Below, piece by piece: positions 8,299 to 16,351 of a stretch of 64,000 nt of DNA; positions within the stretch are counted from its first letter, which is position 1, and every line of letters begins with the position of its first letter. The notes beneath the pieces are model-generated. The model had not been told where the DNA came from. It did not search any database and was given only the letters and a program-made list of their open reading frames with translations. A program made the position numbers and the translations under genes. This DNA is from Shewanella khirikhana (GTDB lineage Bacteria > Pseudomonadota > Gammaproteobacteria > Enterobacterales > Shewanellaceae): the NCBI RefSeq assembly GCF_003957745.1, contig NZ_CP020373.1, positions 992,001-1,056,000 on the forward strand, read 5' to 3'.

Positions 8299-8315
8299 CA
8301 CAGGCGTGGCCTGTG
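8299..8315. repeat. Short perfect hairpin
   Basis: CACAGGC, loop GTG, GCCTGTG (7 bp), followed by a second inverted repeat GCTAG...CTAGC (8315-8332). There is no T-run, so it is not a typical terminator. It lies between the convergent yecH and ParA-operon genes. Confidence 0.4.
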
Positions 8316-8342
8316 CTAGTTAAGTGGCTAGCCTGATTTAAC

Positions 8343-8390
8343 GTGAGCTTGATTGAACGCGAGCTTGGTTGAATACGAGCTTGATTGACT
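8343..8390. repeat. Three tandem 16-bp repeats
   Basis: Units GTGAGCTTGATTGAAC, GCGAGCTTGGTTGAAT and ACGAGCTTGATTGACT are contiguous (8343-8358, 8359-8374, 8375-8390), sharing core GAGCTTGRTTGA. They lie about 95 bp downstream of the ribbon-helix-helix gene of the ParA pair. Iterons or partition-type binding sites look like this, but so does random slippage. Confidence 0.6.
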
Positions 8391-8485
8391 GAGTGTAAGC
8401 AGGAGATAAAAGCACTGCACGTGCCGCAGAGATTGGTGCGCAGCCCCCGCAGCAAATGGCGAGGGCTGATGGGGCGTTCGAATGG

Positions 8486-8833
8486 TTAGTTGTCGTCTTC
8501 GCCGCGCAGCAAGATATGATGCTGCTCGCCTGAACTTTTATCGTGGAACTCTTTGATGAGAATGCGCAGCAGCTTGGATTTGGCGATGCCGGTTTGCTTG
8601 GCCAGATCGTCAAGCTGTTCAATGGACTTGGTAGTCAGGCTGAAGGTCGCGTGGCGATAAACCTTGGTGGTGGACTTATCGAGGCCAAGCTTTATTCGCA
8701 GGTTACGCCCTTCTTCATCAATGATGGTGGGGCGACCCAAGGCATAATTGTTGGCATCTTCGATAAAGTCTTCCACTGAGATCTTGTCGCGATCCAGCTT
8801 CGGCTTTTTCCGTTTAAGATCAGTTAAGCTCAT
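8486..8833 (-). CDS. Ribbon-helix-helix-like partner of the ParA protein
   Basis: A 115-residue protein starting MSLTDLKRKKPKLDRDK at ATG 8833, 14 bp inside the end of the ParA-like gene, so translation is coupled. The N-terminal half is very basic. The C-terminal part (TKVYRHATFSLTTKSIEQL onward to LLRILIKEF) has a beta-strand followed by two helices, as in ribbon-helix-helix DNA-binding proteins such as ParG and CopG. I cannot name a family. Position after a ParA-type ATPase suggests the centromere-binding or regulatory partner in a small partition-like pair (inference). Extending the start upstream to 8947 would run far into the ATPase gene and is unlikely. Confidence 0.75.
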   Translation of the reverse strand: MSLTDLKRKKPKLDRDKISVEDFIEDANNYALGRPTIIDEEGRNLRIKLGLDKSTTKVYRHATFSLTTKSIEQLDDLAKQTGIAKSKLLRILIKEFHDKSSGEQHHILLRGEDDN

Positions 8834-9488
8834 AAGAATTTTCTGGCGGTATGGCGAGGAGTTCATCCGCAATCGCGCGGATTTCTTCGGCGGCCTTGCC
8901 ATCGGGTTCAATTTCGATGACCGAGGAGCCTTTTTCTTCGCTGTCATCGTAAATGTTACGGCTGAAGGTAACAGAGTCGAGCACCCTCAAGCCGAACGAG
9001 GCGACCACTTCTTTGGCTTCCAGAATACGTTTACCCTGAGTAGGCAGCGACGGACACTGGGTCAGCACGACAGTGGCGACCATCTTGGGATTGACCATTT
9101 TACAGGTGCTGAGCATGTCTTCCATGTGCGGCAAGGTCTTGAGATCCCGCCGTTTGGGACGAAGCGGTACCACCACATAGGTGGCTACCGACATGGCGGC
9201 GCGCATGGCGAGGTTATCCTGACCACCGCAGTCCACAATCACGTAGTCGAAGCGTTCATTGAGGCTCAGCAGGTCGTTACGGATTTTGCCGTATAACTGA
9301 ATACAGTTGATTTGCGGCAGGCTGGGATCGTTATTACGGGCCTGGATCCAGTCAGAGGTGGTTCGCTGAGGGTCACAGTCGACCATCAGCACATTGGCAT
9401 CAAACTTTTGGGTAATGTGAACTGCGATATTCTGGGCAAGGCAACTCTTGCCACTGCCACCTTTTTCCCCACCGACCAGCAAAATCAT
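8820..9488 (-). CDS. ParA/MinD-family ATPase
   Basis: 222 residues with the deviant Walker A motif GGEKGGSGKS at residues 6-15, the Walker A' segment MVDCDPQRTTSDW near 36-48 and the Walker B-like YVIVDCGGQDN near 82-92. This is the short ParA type without an N-terminal DNA-binding domain. It is not the housekeeping ParA next to gidAB. ATG 9488 has GGAGC upstream. The overlapping downstream gene encodes a basic ribbon-helix-helix-like protein. Possible jobs are positioning of a cell component or a remnant of a plasmid or island partition system; sequence alone does not decide. Confidence 0.85.
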   Translation of the reverse strand: MILLVGGEKGGSGKSCLAQNIAVHITQKFDANVLMVDCDPQRTTSDWIQARNNDPSLPQINCIQLYGKIRNDLLSLNERFDYVIVDCGGQDNLAMRAAMSVATYVVVPLRPKRRDLKTLPHMEDMLSTCKMVNPKMVATVVLTQCPSLPTQGKRILEAKEVVASFGLRVLDSVTFSRNIYDDSEEKGSSVIEIEPDGKAAEEIRAIADELLAIPPENSYELN

Positions 9489-9563
9489 AATTTGTGCTCC
9501 GTTTTAGCCAATCTTTACCCACCAGTATAGAACAGCATGCCAGAAGCGATAGAAAAGCGTCGC

Positions 9564-9866
9564 TTAAATCAACTGCATAGCTATGTGGTAGCTTTGCGCC
9601 TTACACTCAGTGCAACGGCAAACCTGCCCCTGAATCGTGTTCTCTTTTTCGGTGCCGGGATTAAAGGTCACTTCAACCAGTTCCCCCAGGGCAAAGGGTT
9701 GTCGGTATTCGAGCAAAATGCCCCGGCGGGACAAATCGACACAAATGCCATCATCTGTGCGTTCCAAACCGTCTTTTTCAGTCCAACGGAGCACAATGCG
9801 CTCGGCTTCCATGTCTACCCTGAGCGATCTGCGTTTTTCTTCGTAGTCTTTTGGATTGTCATCCAT
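9564..9866 (-). CDS. PilZ-domain protein (predicted c-di-GMP binding)
   Basis: A 100-residue single-domain PilZ protein. Both c-di-GMP contact motifs are present: RRSLR (within EKRRSLRVDME, about residues 11-17, matching RxxxR) and DLSRRG (about 43-48, matching D/NxSxxG). Such stand-alone PilZ proteins act as c-di-GMP receptors that modify motility or adhesion targets. Two CxxC-like cysteines (QVCRCTECKAQ, about 83-90) are additional and could bind metal. It is transcribed toward the ParA gene, with a 75-bp gap between them, so a shared operon is possible. Confidence 0.88.
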   Translation of the reverse strand: MDDNPKDYEEKRRSLRVDMEAERIVLRWTEKDGLERTDDGICVDLSRRGILLEYRQPFALGELVEVTFNPGTEKENTIQGQVCRCTECKAQSYHIAMQLI

Positions 9867-9963
9867 TGCGGCCTTCTCCTCTGGCGCGTAACAAGCGCTT
9901 AAAAATCAGCATAATTGCTTTTTCTTGAGAATACCAATGCTGGTGAAAAACGGAATAAAAAAA

Positions 9964-9981
9964 AGCCGGCATAAGCCGGCT
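9964..9981 (-). terminator. Terminator of psiE
   Basis: AGCCGGC, loop ATAA/TTAT, GCCGGCT. Read on the minus strand the stem is followed by a run of eight T residues, 18 bp past the psiE stop. Confidence 0.85.
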
Positions 9982-9998
9982 AAAGGGAAGGATTGGGT

Positions 9999-10403
9999 TC
10001 AGTTATCGTACTCCTGATTCTTGGGGTAGGGCATTTTCAGCTGGCCCCAGCGAATAACGATAACGGTGCCGGCAAGCACCACAGTAGAAAGGGAAATGGC
10101 AAGGATGCGCCAGTCATCCATGCTCTTCATGTCCAAAATCAGATAGCGGGCCAGCGCCACAATGGCGATATACAGCGGCATACGGACAGGCAACTTGCCC
10201 GATTCGGCGTAGTTGGCAACCATTGCCAGCACTTCGAGGTAGATAAACAGCAGCAGCAAATCGGCCAGCTGCACCTTACCCATATTGACGATGTGGGCGA
10301 TTTCCTGGCCAATGGCAGCCACAGTGGCGACGGCGATAATCACCAGCACCAGATTTTCAGTCAGTTTCAGCAGCTTCGAGCCATATTGGCGATACAGGTT
10401 CAT
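9999..10403 (-). CDS. psiE: PsiE-family membrane protein
   Basis: 134 residues with four hydrophobic segments (about 15-35, 47-65, 80-95 and 105-125). It has the phosphate-starvation-inducible PsiE family pattern (LTENLVLVIIAVATVAAIG, LRLLLFIYLEV-like LLLLFIYLEVLAM, LARYLILD). The function of the family is not known; in E. coli the gene is under PhoB and CRP control. I did not find a clear pho box in the 130 bp upstream. ATG 10403 is supported by CGGGAT upstream. It is monocistronic, with its own terminator. Confidence 0.85.
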   Translation of the reverse strand: MNLYRQYGSKLLKLTENLVLVIIAVATVAAIGQEIAHIVNMGKVQLADLLLLFIYLEVLAMVANYAESGKLPVRMPLYIAIVALARYLILDMKSMDDWRILAISLSTVVLAGTVIVIRWGQLKMPYPKNQEYDN

Positions 10404-10537
10404 CCCGGTCTCCCTATAACACTTATAAGGAAGATGGTACCAATGTTTGGCTAAAACACCTGATAAACCTGCGTGATAGCCGTCACAAAGGTTGAAATTG
10501 CCTGAAACTGACCTGTTTTGCAGGATGAGATTGTTCG

Positions 10538-11707
10538 TTAGCCGGGACGACCGTCAGCTCTTGGCGTCAGCAGCATAGGGCCATAAAACAGGATAAAGAT
10601 CCCGAAGGCCATAACCCAGGTCAGCGCCGACAGGGCAATAAAACTCAGATAATAGGCACTGAAAAGCCCTGCCAGCACTCGCATCACCACCGCAAACAGC
10701 ATTATTCCGAAGCCAAATACCATTGGCTTGGGCGGCGTCAGGGTGCGGCCTGTATGACCAAGAGATACCCGCGCCATCATCGCCAGGATCATCCCGCCCA
10801 TACCGCCAGCGGTCATGGCGTGAAAGCCTGCTGAAAATGGCTGTCCCAGGGCAATCAGCGCCAGGCCAATGGGGATAAACACGTAGCTTAAATGCAGTGA
10901 CCACAGCAGTGGCACCTGAAAACTTTGCAACCATCCCCAGCGGTGCCAGCGCAGGAAGATAATCACCGATGCGATCCCAGCCATAGGGCGGATCATCTCT
11001 TCAACGGAAAATACAATGGCAATCAGCAATGCCAGCAGGGACGCGAAGGTGCCTGCGTCGAGATACCATAGATTAGGTTTGCGCTGATAATCACTGGCGC
11101 GCTCGGTAAAGAAGGGAATAACCCGGCCTCCCAGCAGCGCCACAATCAGAATAATTGCCAGTGCGCCGCCGTGCAGTGCCTTTTGGGCCAGCACCGCATT
11201 ACCATCAAGCAACGCAAAATAGGAAAGGGCGTTACAGCTGGCAAGGAGCAGCAATATCGGCACAAAAATCAGATTTCGCCACTGCTTAACTTTCACCACA
11301 CTGCTGCCGAGTGCCAGGGCGGTGGCAGGCAGGAACGCCAGGTCGAGGGTCATAACCAGTGTAAAGGGCACCGCTGAGAAGGGCAGCAGCAACCTTGGCG
11401 CGAGCCACAGCAATACCAGTGCCAGCAGCGGATAGCCCCTGAGGCCGGGCACGCCGGTCCAGTTTTGTACTGCTGTCAGCAAAAAACCGGCGATGATGGC
11501 CACCACAAAACCAAACAGCATCTCGTGGCCATGCCACCATAGCGCGCCGCCATGGGGCGTGAAGTGAAATGCGCCGGACAGTGCCAGCACCCAGAGGGAA
11601 ATCCCGGCCAGACTGACCAGTGAGCCGAGCAGAAAGAAGGGGCGAAAGCCCAGACGCAGCGGCGCCGGGGTAGCCTGGGTTTTGCGTGGATCGTCGATAT
11701 TCAGCAT
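10538..11707 (-). CDS. nnrS: NnrS-family haem/copper membrane protein
   Basis: 389 residues with about twelve hydrophobic segments. The NnrS pattern RLGFRPFFLLGS is near the N-terminus, WWHGHEMLFGF follows with its histidines, and HAMTAGGMGGMILAMMARVSLGHTGR is in the C-terminal third. NnrS proteins protect against nitric oxide stress and are found with denitrification or NO-response genes. ATG 11707 has AGG 8 nt upstream; a GTG three codons earlier (11716) is the alternative. A TTGAT half site lies about 65 bp upstream, but no full FNR/NnrR dyad is visible. No other NO-related gene is nearby. Confidence 0.88.
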   Translation of the reverse strand: MLNIDDPRKTQATPAPLRLGFRPFFLLGSLVSLAGISLWVLALSGAFHFTPHGGALWWHGHEMLFGFVVAIIAGFLLTAVQNWTGVPGLRGYPLLALVLLWLAPRLLLPFSAVPFTLVMTLDLAFLPATALALGSSVVKVKQWRNLIFVPILLLLASCNALSYFALLDGNAVLAQKALHGGALAIILIVALLGGRVIPFFTERASDYQRKPNLWYLDAGTFASLLALLIAIVFSVEEMIRPMAGIASVIIFLRWHRWGWLQSFQVPLLWSLHLSYVFIPIGLALIALGQPFSAGFHAMTAGGMGGMILAMMARVSLGHTGRTLTPPKPMVFGFGIMLFAVVMRVLAGLFSAYYLSFIALSALTWVMAFGIFILFYGPMLLTPRADGRPG

Positions 11708-11794
11708 GTGGCGCACCTAAACCTGAGTAAATTTGTTGGTTATTATAAGGTGCTAAAAATATGCATGTAAATTGATGTAGCGCACAAAAACAAA

Positions 11795-11812
11795 AACCGC
11801 CGTGAGGCGGTT
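11795..11812 (-). terminator. Terminator of suhB
   Basis: AACCGCC, loop GTGA, GGCGGTT. On the minus strand it is followed by TTTTGTTTTTG, 27 bp after the suhB stop. Confidence 0.8.
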
Positions 11813-11838
11813 CTTATTTTAATAACGCTTTCTGTAAC

Positions 11839-12642
11839 TTAGCGCTTGAGGGCTTCGTTCAGCAGTGGGCGCATGGTTTTCACCAGAGCGATAGTCGCCT
11901 TGGGAGCACCGGCAACGATGTTGCCTGAAATAAGGTAGTTGTGACCACCGGTAAAGTCGGTCACGGTACCGCCGGCTTCACGGCAGATAAGGTCACCGGC
12001 AGCGATGTCCCATGGCTTGAGGCCCAGCTCGAAGTAACCGTCCATACGACCGGCGGCAACGTAGGCCAGATCCAGAGAGGCGGCACCGGCGCGGCGCAGG
12101 TCGCCACACTGACCGAATACTTCGTTCAGAACGGCCATGTAGGTCTGGGTGTGCTGACGGGCTTTGAATGGGAAACCGGTGGCAATGATGGCGCCGCCCA
12201 GTTCCTGAGCATTGCTGACGCGAATACGGAAGTCGTTTACCTTGGCACCCTGACCACGTACGGCGCTGAACAGCTCGTCACGAACAGGATCGTAAACCAC
12301 GGCAACTTCAGTTTTGCCTTTGTATTGCAGGGCGATGGAAACGGCGAAGTGAGGGATACCACGCATAAAGTTGGTGGTGCCATCCAGTGGATCAACAATC
12401 CAGATGTAATCTTTGTTGGTGCCGCGGTTTTCGCCCTGTTCCTCACCAACGATGGTGTGGTCGGGGTATGACTTGCGGATCTGGTAAACGATAGCTGCTT
12501 CTGCTTCTTTGTCTACGCTGGTGACAAAGTCATTGATACCTTTGGTACTTACCTCAACGCGGTCGAGATCAGTATAGGCACGCATAATAGTTTGGCCTGC
12601 AGCGCGGGCAGCGCGCACGGCAATGGTCAGCATCGGATGCAT
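11839..12642 (-). CDS. suhB: Inositol-1-monophosphatase family protein SuhB
   Basis: 267 residues from ATG 12642, exactly the length of E. coli SuhB, with AGGGGA 5 nt upstream. The extension to 12687 has no such site. Metal and phosphate motifs of the family are present: VGEEQGE, then WIVDPLDGTTNFMRG, and PWDIAAGDLICREAGG near the C-terminus. SuhB hydrolyses inositol phosphates in vitro; in enterobacteria its main role is in the rRNA transcription antitermination complex with NusA. It is divergent from trmJ, as in many gammaproteobacteria where the two genes sit beside the isc operon. Confidence 0.96.
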   Translation of the reverse strand: MHPMLTIAVRAARAAGQTIMRAYTDLDRVEVSTKGINDFVTSVDKEAEAAIVYQIRKSYPDHTIVGEEQGENRGTNKDYIWIVDPLDGTTNFMRGIPHFAVSIALQYKGKTEVAVVYDPVRDELFSAVRGQGAKVNDFRIRVSNAQELGGAIIATGFPFKARQHTQTYMAVLNEVFGQCGDLRRAGAASLDLAYVAAGRMDGYFELGLKPWDIAAGDLICREAGGTVTDFTGGHNYLISGNIVAGAPKATIALVKTMRPLLNEALKR

Positions 12643-12796
12643 TGCAATCCCCTGGATGTTAAAGAACGAAAAATGAGCGGCGCGCATTATACCGCATCTG
12701 GCAGTTATATCAATTACAGATTTTCATATAAGGTTTTACCCGCCCCTGTGGTAGACTGCATCGCTTGAGATTTTGTGAATTAAATTAAGTCGTTTC

Positions 12797-13519
12797 ATGC
12801 TCAGTAATATCCGCGTTGTCCTGGTGGGCACCTCTCATCCCGGTAACATTGGCTCTGTCGCAAGGGCCATGAAAACCATGGGTTTATCAAACCTTTATCT
12901 GGCTGAACCCCGCTGCGAAGTGGATGGTCAATCGGTGGCTTTGGCCGCCGGCGCCTGTGACATTTTAAAAGACGTCACCATAGTGGACTCTCTGGCCGAG
13001 GCCATCAAAGACTGCTCGCTGGTGATTGGCACCTCGGCCCGCAGTCGTACCCTCGACTGGCCGATGCTTGACCCGCGTCAGGCCGGCACCAAGCTTGCCG
13101 CCGAAGCGGTGGGCGGCTCGGTTGCCATTGTGTTCGGCCGTGAAAACCATGGTCTGAACAACGAAGAGTTGCAGGCCTGTAATTACCACGTGTTCATTCC
13201 GGCTAACCCCGAGTATATGTCGCTGAACCTGGCGCAGGCGGTGCAGATCATCTGCTACGAAACCCGTATTGCCCATTTGGCGCAGGAACAAGGGCCGACA
13301 GAGGTCAGCGAGTATCCTTTCGCCGAAGAAAACGAGCGTTTCTTTGAGCACCTCGAAAGAACCTTGCTCGGTACCGGGTTTATTATCAAAAACCATCCGG
13401 GGCAAGTGATGACCAAACTTCGCCGCCTGTTTACCCGTGCGCGCATCGAAAGTCATGAAATGAACATTCTGCGCGGCATCTTAAGCTCTATCGAAAAAGC
13501 GGTGGGCGGCAAAAAATAA
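12797..13519 (+). CDS. trmJ: tRNA (Cm32/Um32) 2'-O-methyltransferase TrmJ
   Basis: A 240-residue SPOUT-class methyltransferase. The N-terminus (IRVVLVGTSHPGNIGSVARA) and the knot region (VAIVFGRENHGLNNEEL, then IPANPEYMSLNLAQAVQI) are the SpoU-family motifs 1-3. The enzyme methylates the ribose at position 32 of tRNA anticodon loops. The helical C-terminal extension (about 165-240) is typical of TrmJ and mediates dimerisation. The gene is divergent from suhB and 32 bp before cysE, the usual trmJ-cysE-iscR order in this group. Confidence 0.95.
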   Translation: MLSNIRVVLVGTSHPGNIGSVARAMKTMGLSNLYLAEPRCEVDGQSVALAAGACDILKDVTIVDSLAEAIKDCSLVIGTSARSRTLDWPMLDPRQAGTKLAAEAVGGSVAIVFGRENHGLNNEELQACNYHVFIPANPEYMSLNLAQAVQIICYETRIAHLAQEQGPTEVSEYPFAEENERFFEHLERTLLGTGFIIKNHPGQVMTKLRRLFTRARIESHEMNILRGILSSIEKAVGGKK

Positions 13520-13551
13520 CAGCGTCTTGGCAGCAACATTAGGGAAACGAC

Positions 13552-14373
13552 ATGGGTGTGATATCCAGGCTCAAAGAAGACATCAACTCCATCTATCACC
13601 GGGATCCGGCGGCGCGCAGCGCCATTGAAATCCTGCTGAACTATCCGGGCATGCACGCCATTTGGTTGCACCGGATAAGCCACAAACTGTGGAAGCGGGA
13701 TTGGCGTTTTCTGGCCCGATGTTTGTCTACCTTCTCCCGCTGGCTGACCGGGGTGGAAATCCACCCGGGCGCCACCATTGGCCGCCGATTCTTTATCGAC
13801 CACGGCATGGGCATTGTGATTGGTGAAACCGCTGAAATCGGCGATGACTGCACCCTGTACCATGGTGTGACGCTCGGTGGGACCACCTGGAACGCCGGTA
13901 AGCGTCACCCTACGCTTGAAAACAACGTGGTAGTGGGCGCAGGTGCCAAAATCCTCGGCCCTATCACCATGAAAGAGGGCAGCCGGGTTGGCTCCAACTC
14001 GGTGGTGGTAAAAGACGTGCCGGAACATACCACAGTGGTGGGGATCCCCGGCCGCGCGGTGGCGCAGCCATCCAGTCAGTCGAAGGAAACCAGCGAGCGG
14101 CGCTCGGCCATGGCCAAAAAGTATGGCTTCGATGCTTACGCGGTATCGCCGGACAACCCGGACCCTGTGGCCAACGCCATTGGTCAAATGCTCGATCATA
14201 TGCACCTGATGGACTCCAAGGTGCAGGACCTTTGCCAGGAGCTGCAACGCCTCGGTGGCAATGTCTGCACCGAGAAGCTGCCGGAGCTTGATGTGGGTGA
14301 ATTCAGCGAGGCCGAAGCGGCTGCCGCCGAGAAGCGTCAGAAAGCGCTGGATGAGTTTGATCCCATAATCTGA
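13552..14373 (+). CDS. cysE: Serine O-acetyltransferase CysE
   Basis: 273 residues. An N-terminal helical region (RLKEDINSIYHRDPAARSAI) is followed by the left-handed parallel beta-helix built from hexapeptide repeats (about 70-165: IHPGATIGRRFFIDHGMGIV onward). The catalytic His lies in FFIDHGMGIVIGETAEIGD. CysE makes O-acetylserine for cysteine synthesis. The C-terminal tail is long and charged (to residue 273), and its end lies near the region where feedback by cysteine occurs in the family. Its neighbours, the cysteine desulfurase operon, fit a cysteine-to-sulfur theme. Confidence 0.95.
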   Translation: MGVISRLKEDINSIYHRDPAARSAIEILLNYPGMHAIWLHRISHKLWKRDWRFLARCLSTFSRWLTGVEIHPGATIGRRFFIDHGMGIVIGETAEIGDDCTLYHGVTLGGTTWNAGKRHPTLENNVVVGAGAKILGPITMKEGSRVGSNSVVVKDVPEHTTVVGIPGRAVAQPSSQSKETSERRSAMAKKYGFDAYAVSPDNPDPVANAIGQMLDHMHLMDSKVQDLCQELQRLGGNVCTEKLPELDVGEFSEAEAAAAEKRQKALDEFDPII

Positions 14374-14377
14374 AAAC

Positions 14378-14401
14378 AAAGGCCGTGAAATCGGCCTTTT
14401 T
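14378..14401 (+). terminator. Terminator of cysE
   Basis: AAAGGCCG (14378-14385), loop TGAAAT, CGGCCTTT (14392-14399) and T-run, directly after the cysE stop. Confidence 0.85.
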
Positions 14402-14429
14402 ACATTGAAACTCACCTTAAAAAAGGGTT

Positions 14430-14459
14430 AAATACCCCAGCTGAGCGCGGGGGTATTTT
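14430..14459 (+). terminator. Second hairpin, likely tandem terminator
   Basis: AAATACCCC (14430-14438) pairs with GGGGTATTT (14450-14458), followed by only one further T before CCCG. It sits between the cysE terminator and the iscR operators and may insulate the isc promoter. Confidence 0.6.
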
Positions 14460-14478
14460 CCCGCTTCCATCAAGTCAA

Positions 14479-14502
14479 TACTTGAGTAAATTAGTAGGAC
14501 TA
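14479..14502 (+). promoter_or_regulatory. Upstream IscR-type (type 1) site candidate
   Basis: ATACTTGAGTAAATTAGT begins an imperfect match to the 25-bp type 1 IscR consensus (about 18-19 of 25 positions by hand), adjacent to the better site downstream. E. coli iscR has a comparable pair. Confidence 0.55.
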
Positions 14503-14527
14503 ATAGTTGACTATTTTACTCAGATAT
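14503..14527 (+). promoter_or_regulatory. IscR type 1 operator of the isc operon
   Basis: The 25 bases match ATASYYGACTRWWWYAGTCRRSTAT at about 23 positions; the key left part is ATAGTTGACTATTTTA and the right part CTCAGATAT. It lies about 42 bp before the iscR start. The layout matches E. coli, where [2Fe-2S]-IscR represses its own operon. Confidence 0.85.
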
Positions 14528-14568
14528 GTTCAAATTGCTCCCAGATTCAGACGGGAGCTATGGTAGTT

Positions 14569-15030
14569 ATGAAACTGACATCGAAAGGCCGCTATGCAGT
14601 CACAGCCATGCTGGATGTGGCAATCCATTCAGCCCAAGGGCCTGTGCCGCTGGCCGATATTTCCGAGCGCCAGGGCATTTCGCTTTCCTACCTCGAACAG
14701 CTTTTCGCCAAATTACGCAAACACGGCCTGGTGGCCAGTGTTCGTGGTCCCGGCGGCGGTTATCGCCTTGGCCTCGAAGCCGAAGATATTTCCGTTGGCA
14801 TGGTCGTACATGCCGTAGATGAGTCGGTAGACGCCACCCGCTGCCAGGGTGCCGGTAACTGCCAGGGCGGCCATCGCTGCCTGACCCACTCTCTGTGGGG
14901 CGACCTCAGCAAACAGATTTCAGACTTTTTGAACGGTATCAGCCTCGCTGCTTTGATGAAAAAGCGGGATGTCCAGTACATCTCGGTGCAGCAGGACGAG
15001 ATACACAAAGGGCACAGGGCCTCAGCATAA
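14569..15030 (+). CDS. iscR: Fe-S cluster regulator IscR
   Basis: 153 residues from ATG 14569 (MKLTSKGRYAVTAMLDVA). GGAG lies 11 nt upstream; an earlier ATG at 14560 is only 2 nt from it. The Rrf2-type winged helix (about 1-80) contains LSYLEQLFAKLRKHGLV and PGGGYRLG. The [2Fe-2S] ligands are C92, C98, C104 and H107, the same numbers as in E. coli. IscR represses the isc operon when loaded with cluster and controls other genes in its apo form. It is the first gene of the isc operon and is preceded by its own operators. Confidence 0.96.
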   Translation: MKLTSKGRYAVTAMLDVAIHSAQGPVPLADISERQGISLSYLEQLFAKLRKHGLVASVRGPGGGYRLGLEAEDISVGMVVHAVDESVDATRCQGAGNCQGGHRCLTHSLWGDLSKQISDFLNGISLAALMKKRDVQYISVQQDEIHKGHRASA

Positions 15031-15106
15031 GCCCTGCGCATCGATAAAAATAAAGCGTGTACGTTGTAAGTAGCCTCGGTTGAGACTGCGAAGTACGGAG
15101 TGTGTG

Positions 15107-16321
15107 ATGAAGCTTCCTATCTATTTTGACTATGCCGCGACGACCCCGGTAGATCCGCGCGTTGCGCAGAAGATGATGCAGTTCATGACCATGGACGGCG
15201 TCTTTGGTAACCCGGCTTCCCGTTCCCATCGTTACGGCTGGCAAGCCGAAGAAGCGGTGGACATTGCCCGTGCCCAGGTGGCCGAGCTGATCAACGCCGA
15301 CCATCGCGAGATTGTGTTTACCTCGGGTGCAACCGAGTCAGACAACCTGGCTATCAAGGGTGTTGCCCACTTCTACCACAAGAAAGGCAAGCACATCATC
15401 ACCAGCAAGACCGAACACAAAGCCGTGCTCGATACTTGCCGTCAGCTTGAGCGTGAAGGCTTTGAGGTAACTTACCTTGAGCCAGCCGAAAACGGCATCA
15501 TCCCGATGGAGCGCCTCGAAGCGGCCATGCGTGATGACACCATTCTGCTGACCCTGATGCACGTGAACAACGAAATTGGCGTAGTGCATGACATCGACGC
15601 CATTGGCGAGCTGTGTCGCAGCAAGGGCATCATCTTCCACGTCGATGCCGCTCAAAGCGCCGGCAAGCTGCCAATCGATGTACAGAAAACCAAAGTGGAC
15701 CTGATGTCCATCTCCGGCCACAAGATGTACGGCCCCAAGGGGATTGGTGCCTTGTATGTGCGCCGCAAGCCACGTATTCGTCTGGAATCCCAGATGCACG
15801 GTGGTGGCCATGAGCGCGGTATGCGCAGTGGCACCCTGGCAACCCATCAAATCGTAGGTCTGGGTGAGGCTGCTGCCATCGCCAAGGCCGATATGGAAGC
15901 CGATAACGCCCGTATCCACGCACTGCGTGACCGCCTGTGGAACGGCATTAAAGACATCGAAGAAACTTACGTAAACGGCGATGTCGAGCAGCGTTACTGC
16001 GGCAACCTGAACGTGAGCTTTAACTTCGTTGAAGGCGAATCTTTGATGATGGCCCTGAAAGACCTGGCGGTTTCGTCCGGTTCGGCCTGTACCTCAGCCA
16101 GCCTCGAGCCCAGCTACGTGCTGCGTGCCCTGGGTCTGAGCGACGAGATGGCACACAGCTCCATTCGTTTCTCTATCGGTCGTTTCACCACCGAAGAAGA
16201 AGTGGACTATGCCATCGACATTATCCGTAACTCTATCGGCAAGCTGCGGGAAATGTCTCCTCTGTGGGAGATGTTTAAAGACGGCGTAGACCTGACCAAG
16301 GTTGATTGGGTTCACCACTGA
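15107..16321 (+). CDS. iscS: Cysteine desulfurase IscS
   Basis: 404 residues from ATG 15107 (MKLPIYFDYAATTPVDPRVA), exactly the E. coli length, with GGAG 6 nt upstream. The PLP-binding region is HVDAAQSAGKLPID with the lysine in SISGHKMYGPKG, and the persulfide-forming cysteine is in SSGSACTSASLEPSYVLRALG. IscS takes sulfur from cysteine and hands it to IscU and to tRNA thiolation partners. Second gene of the operon, 76 bp after iscR; the gap has no terminator. Confidence 0.97.
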   Translation: MKLPIYFDYAATTPVDPRVAQKMMQFMTMDGVFGNPASRSHRYGWQAEEAVDIARAQVAELINADHREIVFTSGATESDNLAIKGVAHFYHKKGKHIITSKTEHKAVLDTCRQLEREGFEVTYLEPAENGIIPMERLEAAMRDDTILLTLMHVNNEIGVVHDIDAIGELCRSKGIIFHVDAAQSAGKLPIDVQKTKVDLMSISGHKMYGPKGIGALYVRRKPRIRLESQMHGGGHERGMRSGTLATHQIVGLGEAAAIAKADMEADNARIHALRDRLWNGIKDIEETYVNGDVEQRYCGNLNVSFNFVEGESLMMALKDLAVSSGSACTSASLEPSYVLRALGLSDEMAHSSIRFSIGRFTTEEEVDYAIDIIRNSIGKLREMSPLWEMFKDGVDLTKVDWVHH

Positions 16322-16351
16322 TAGTGGTTTGAGAGATTTGGAGCAGTAATC

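Noticed and set aside
11755..11790. FNR/NnrR site upstream of nnrS
   Set aside because: Only one TTGAT half site is present; the second half does not match ATCAA.
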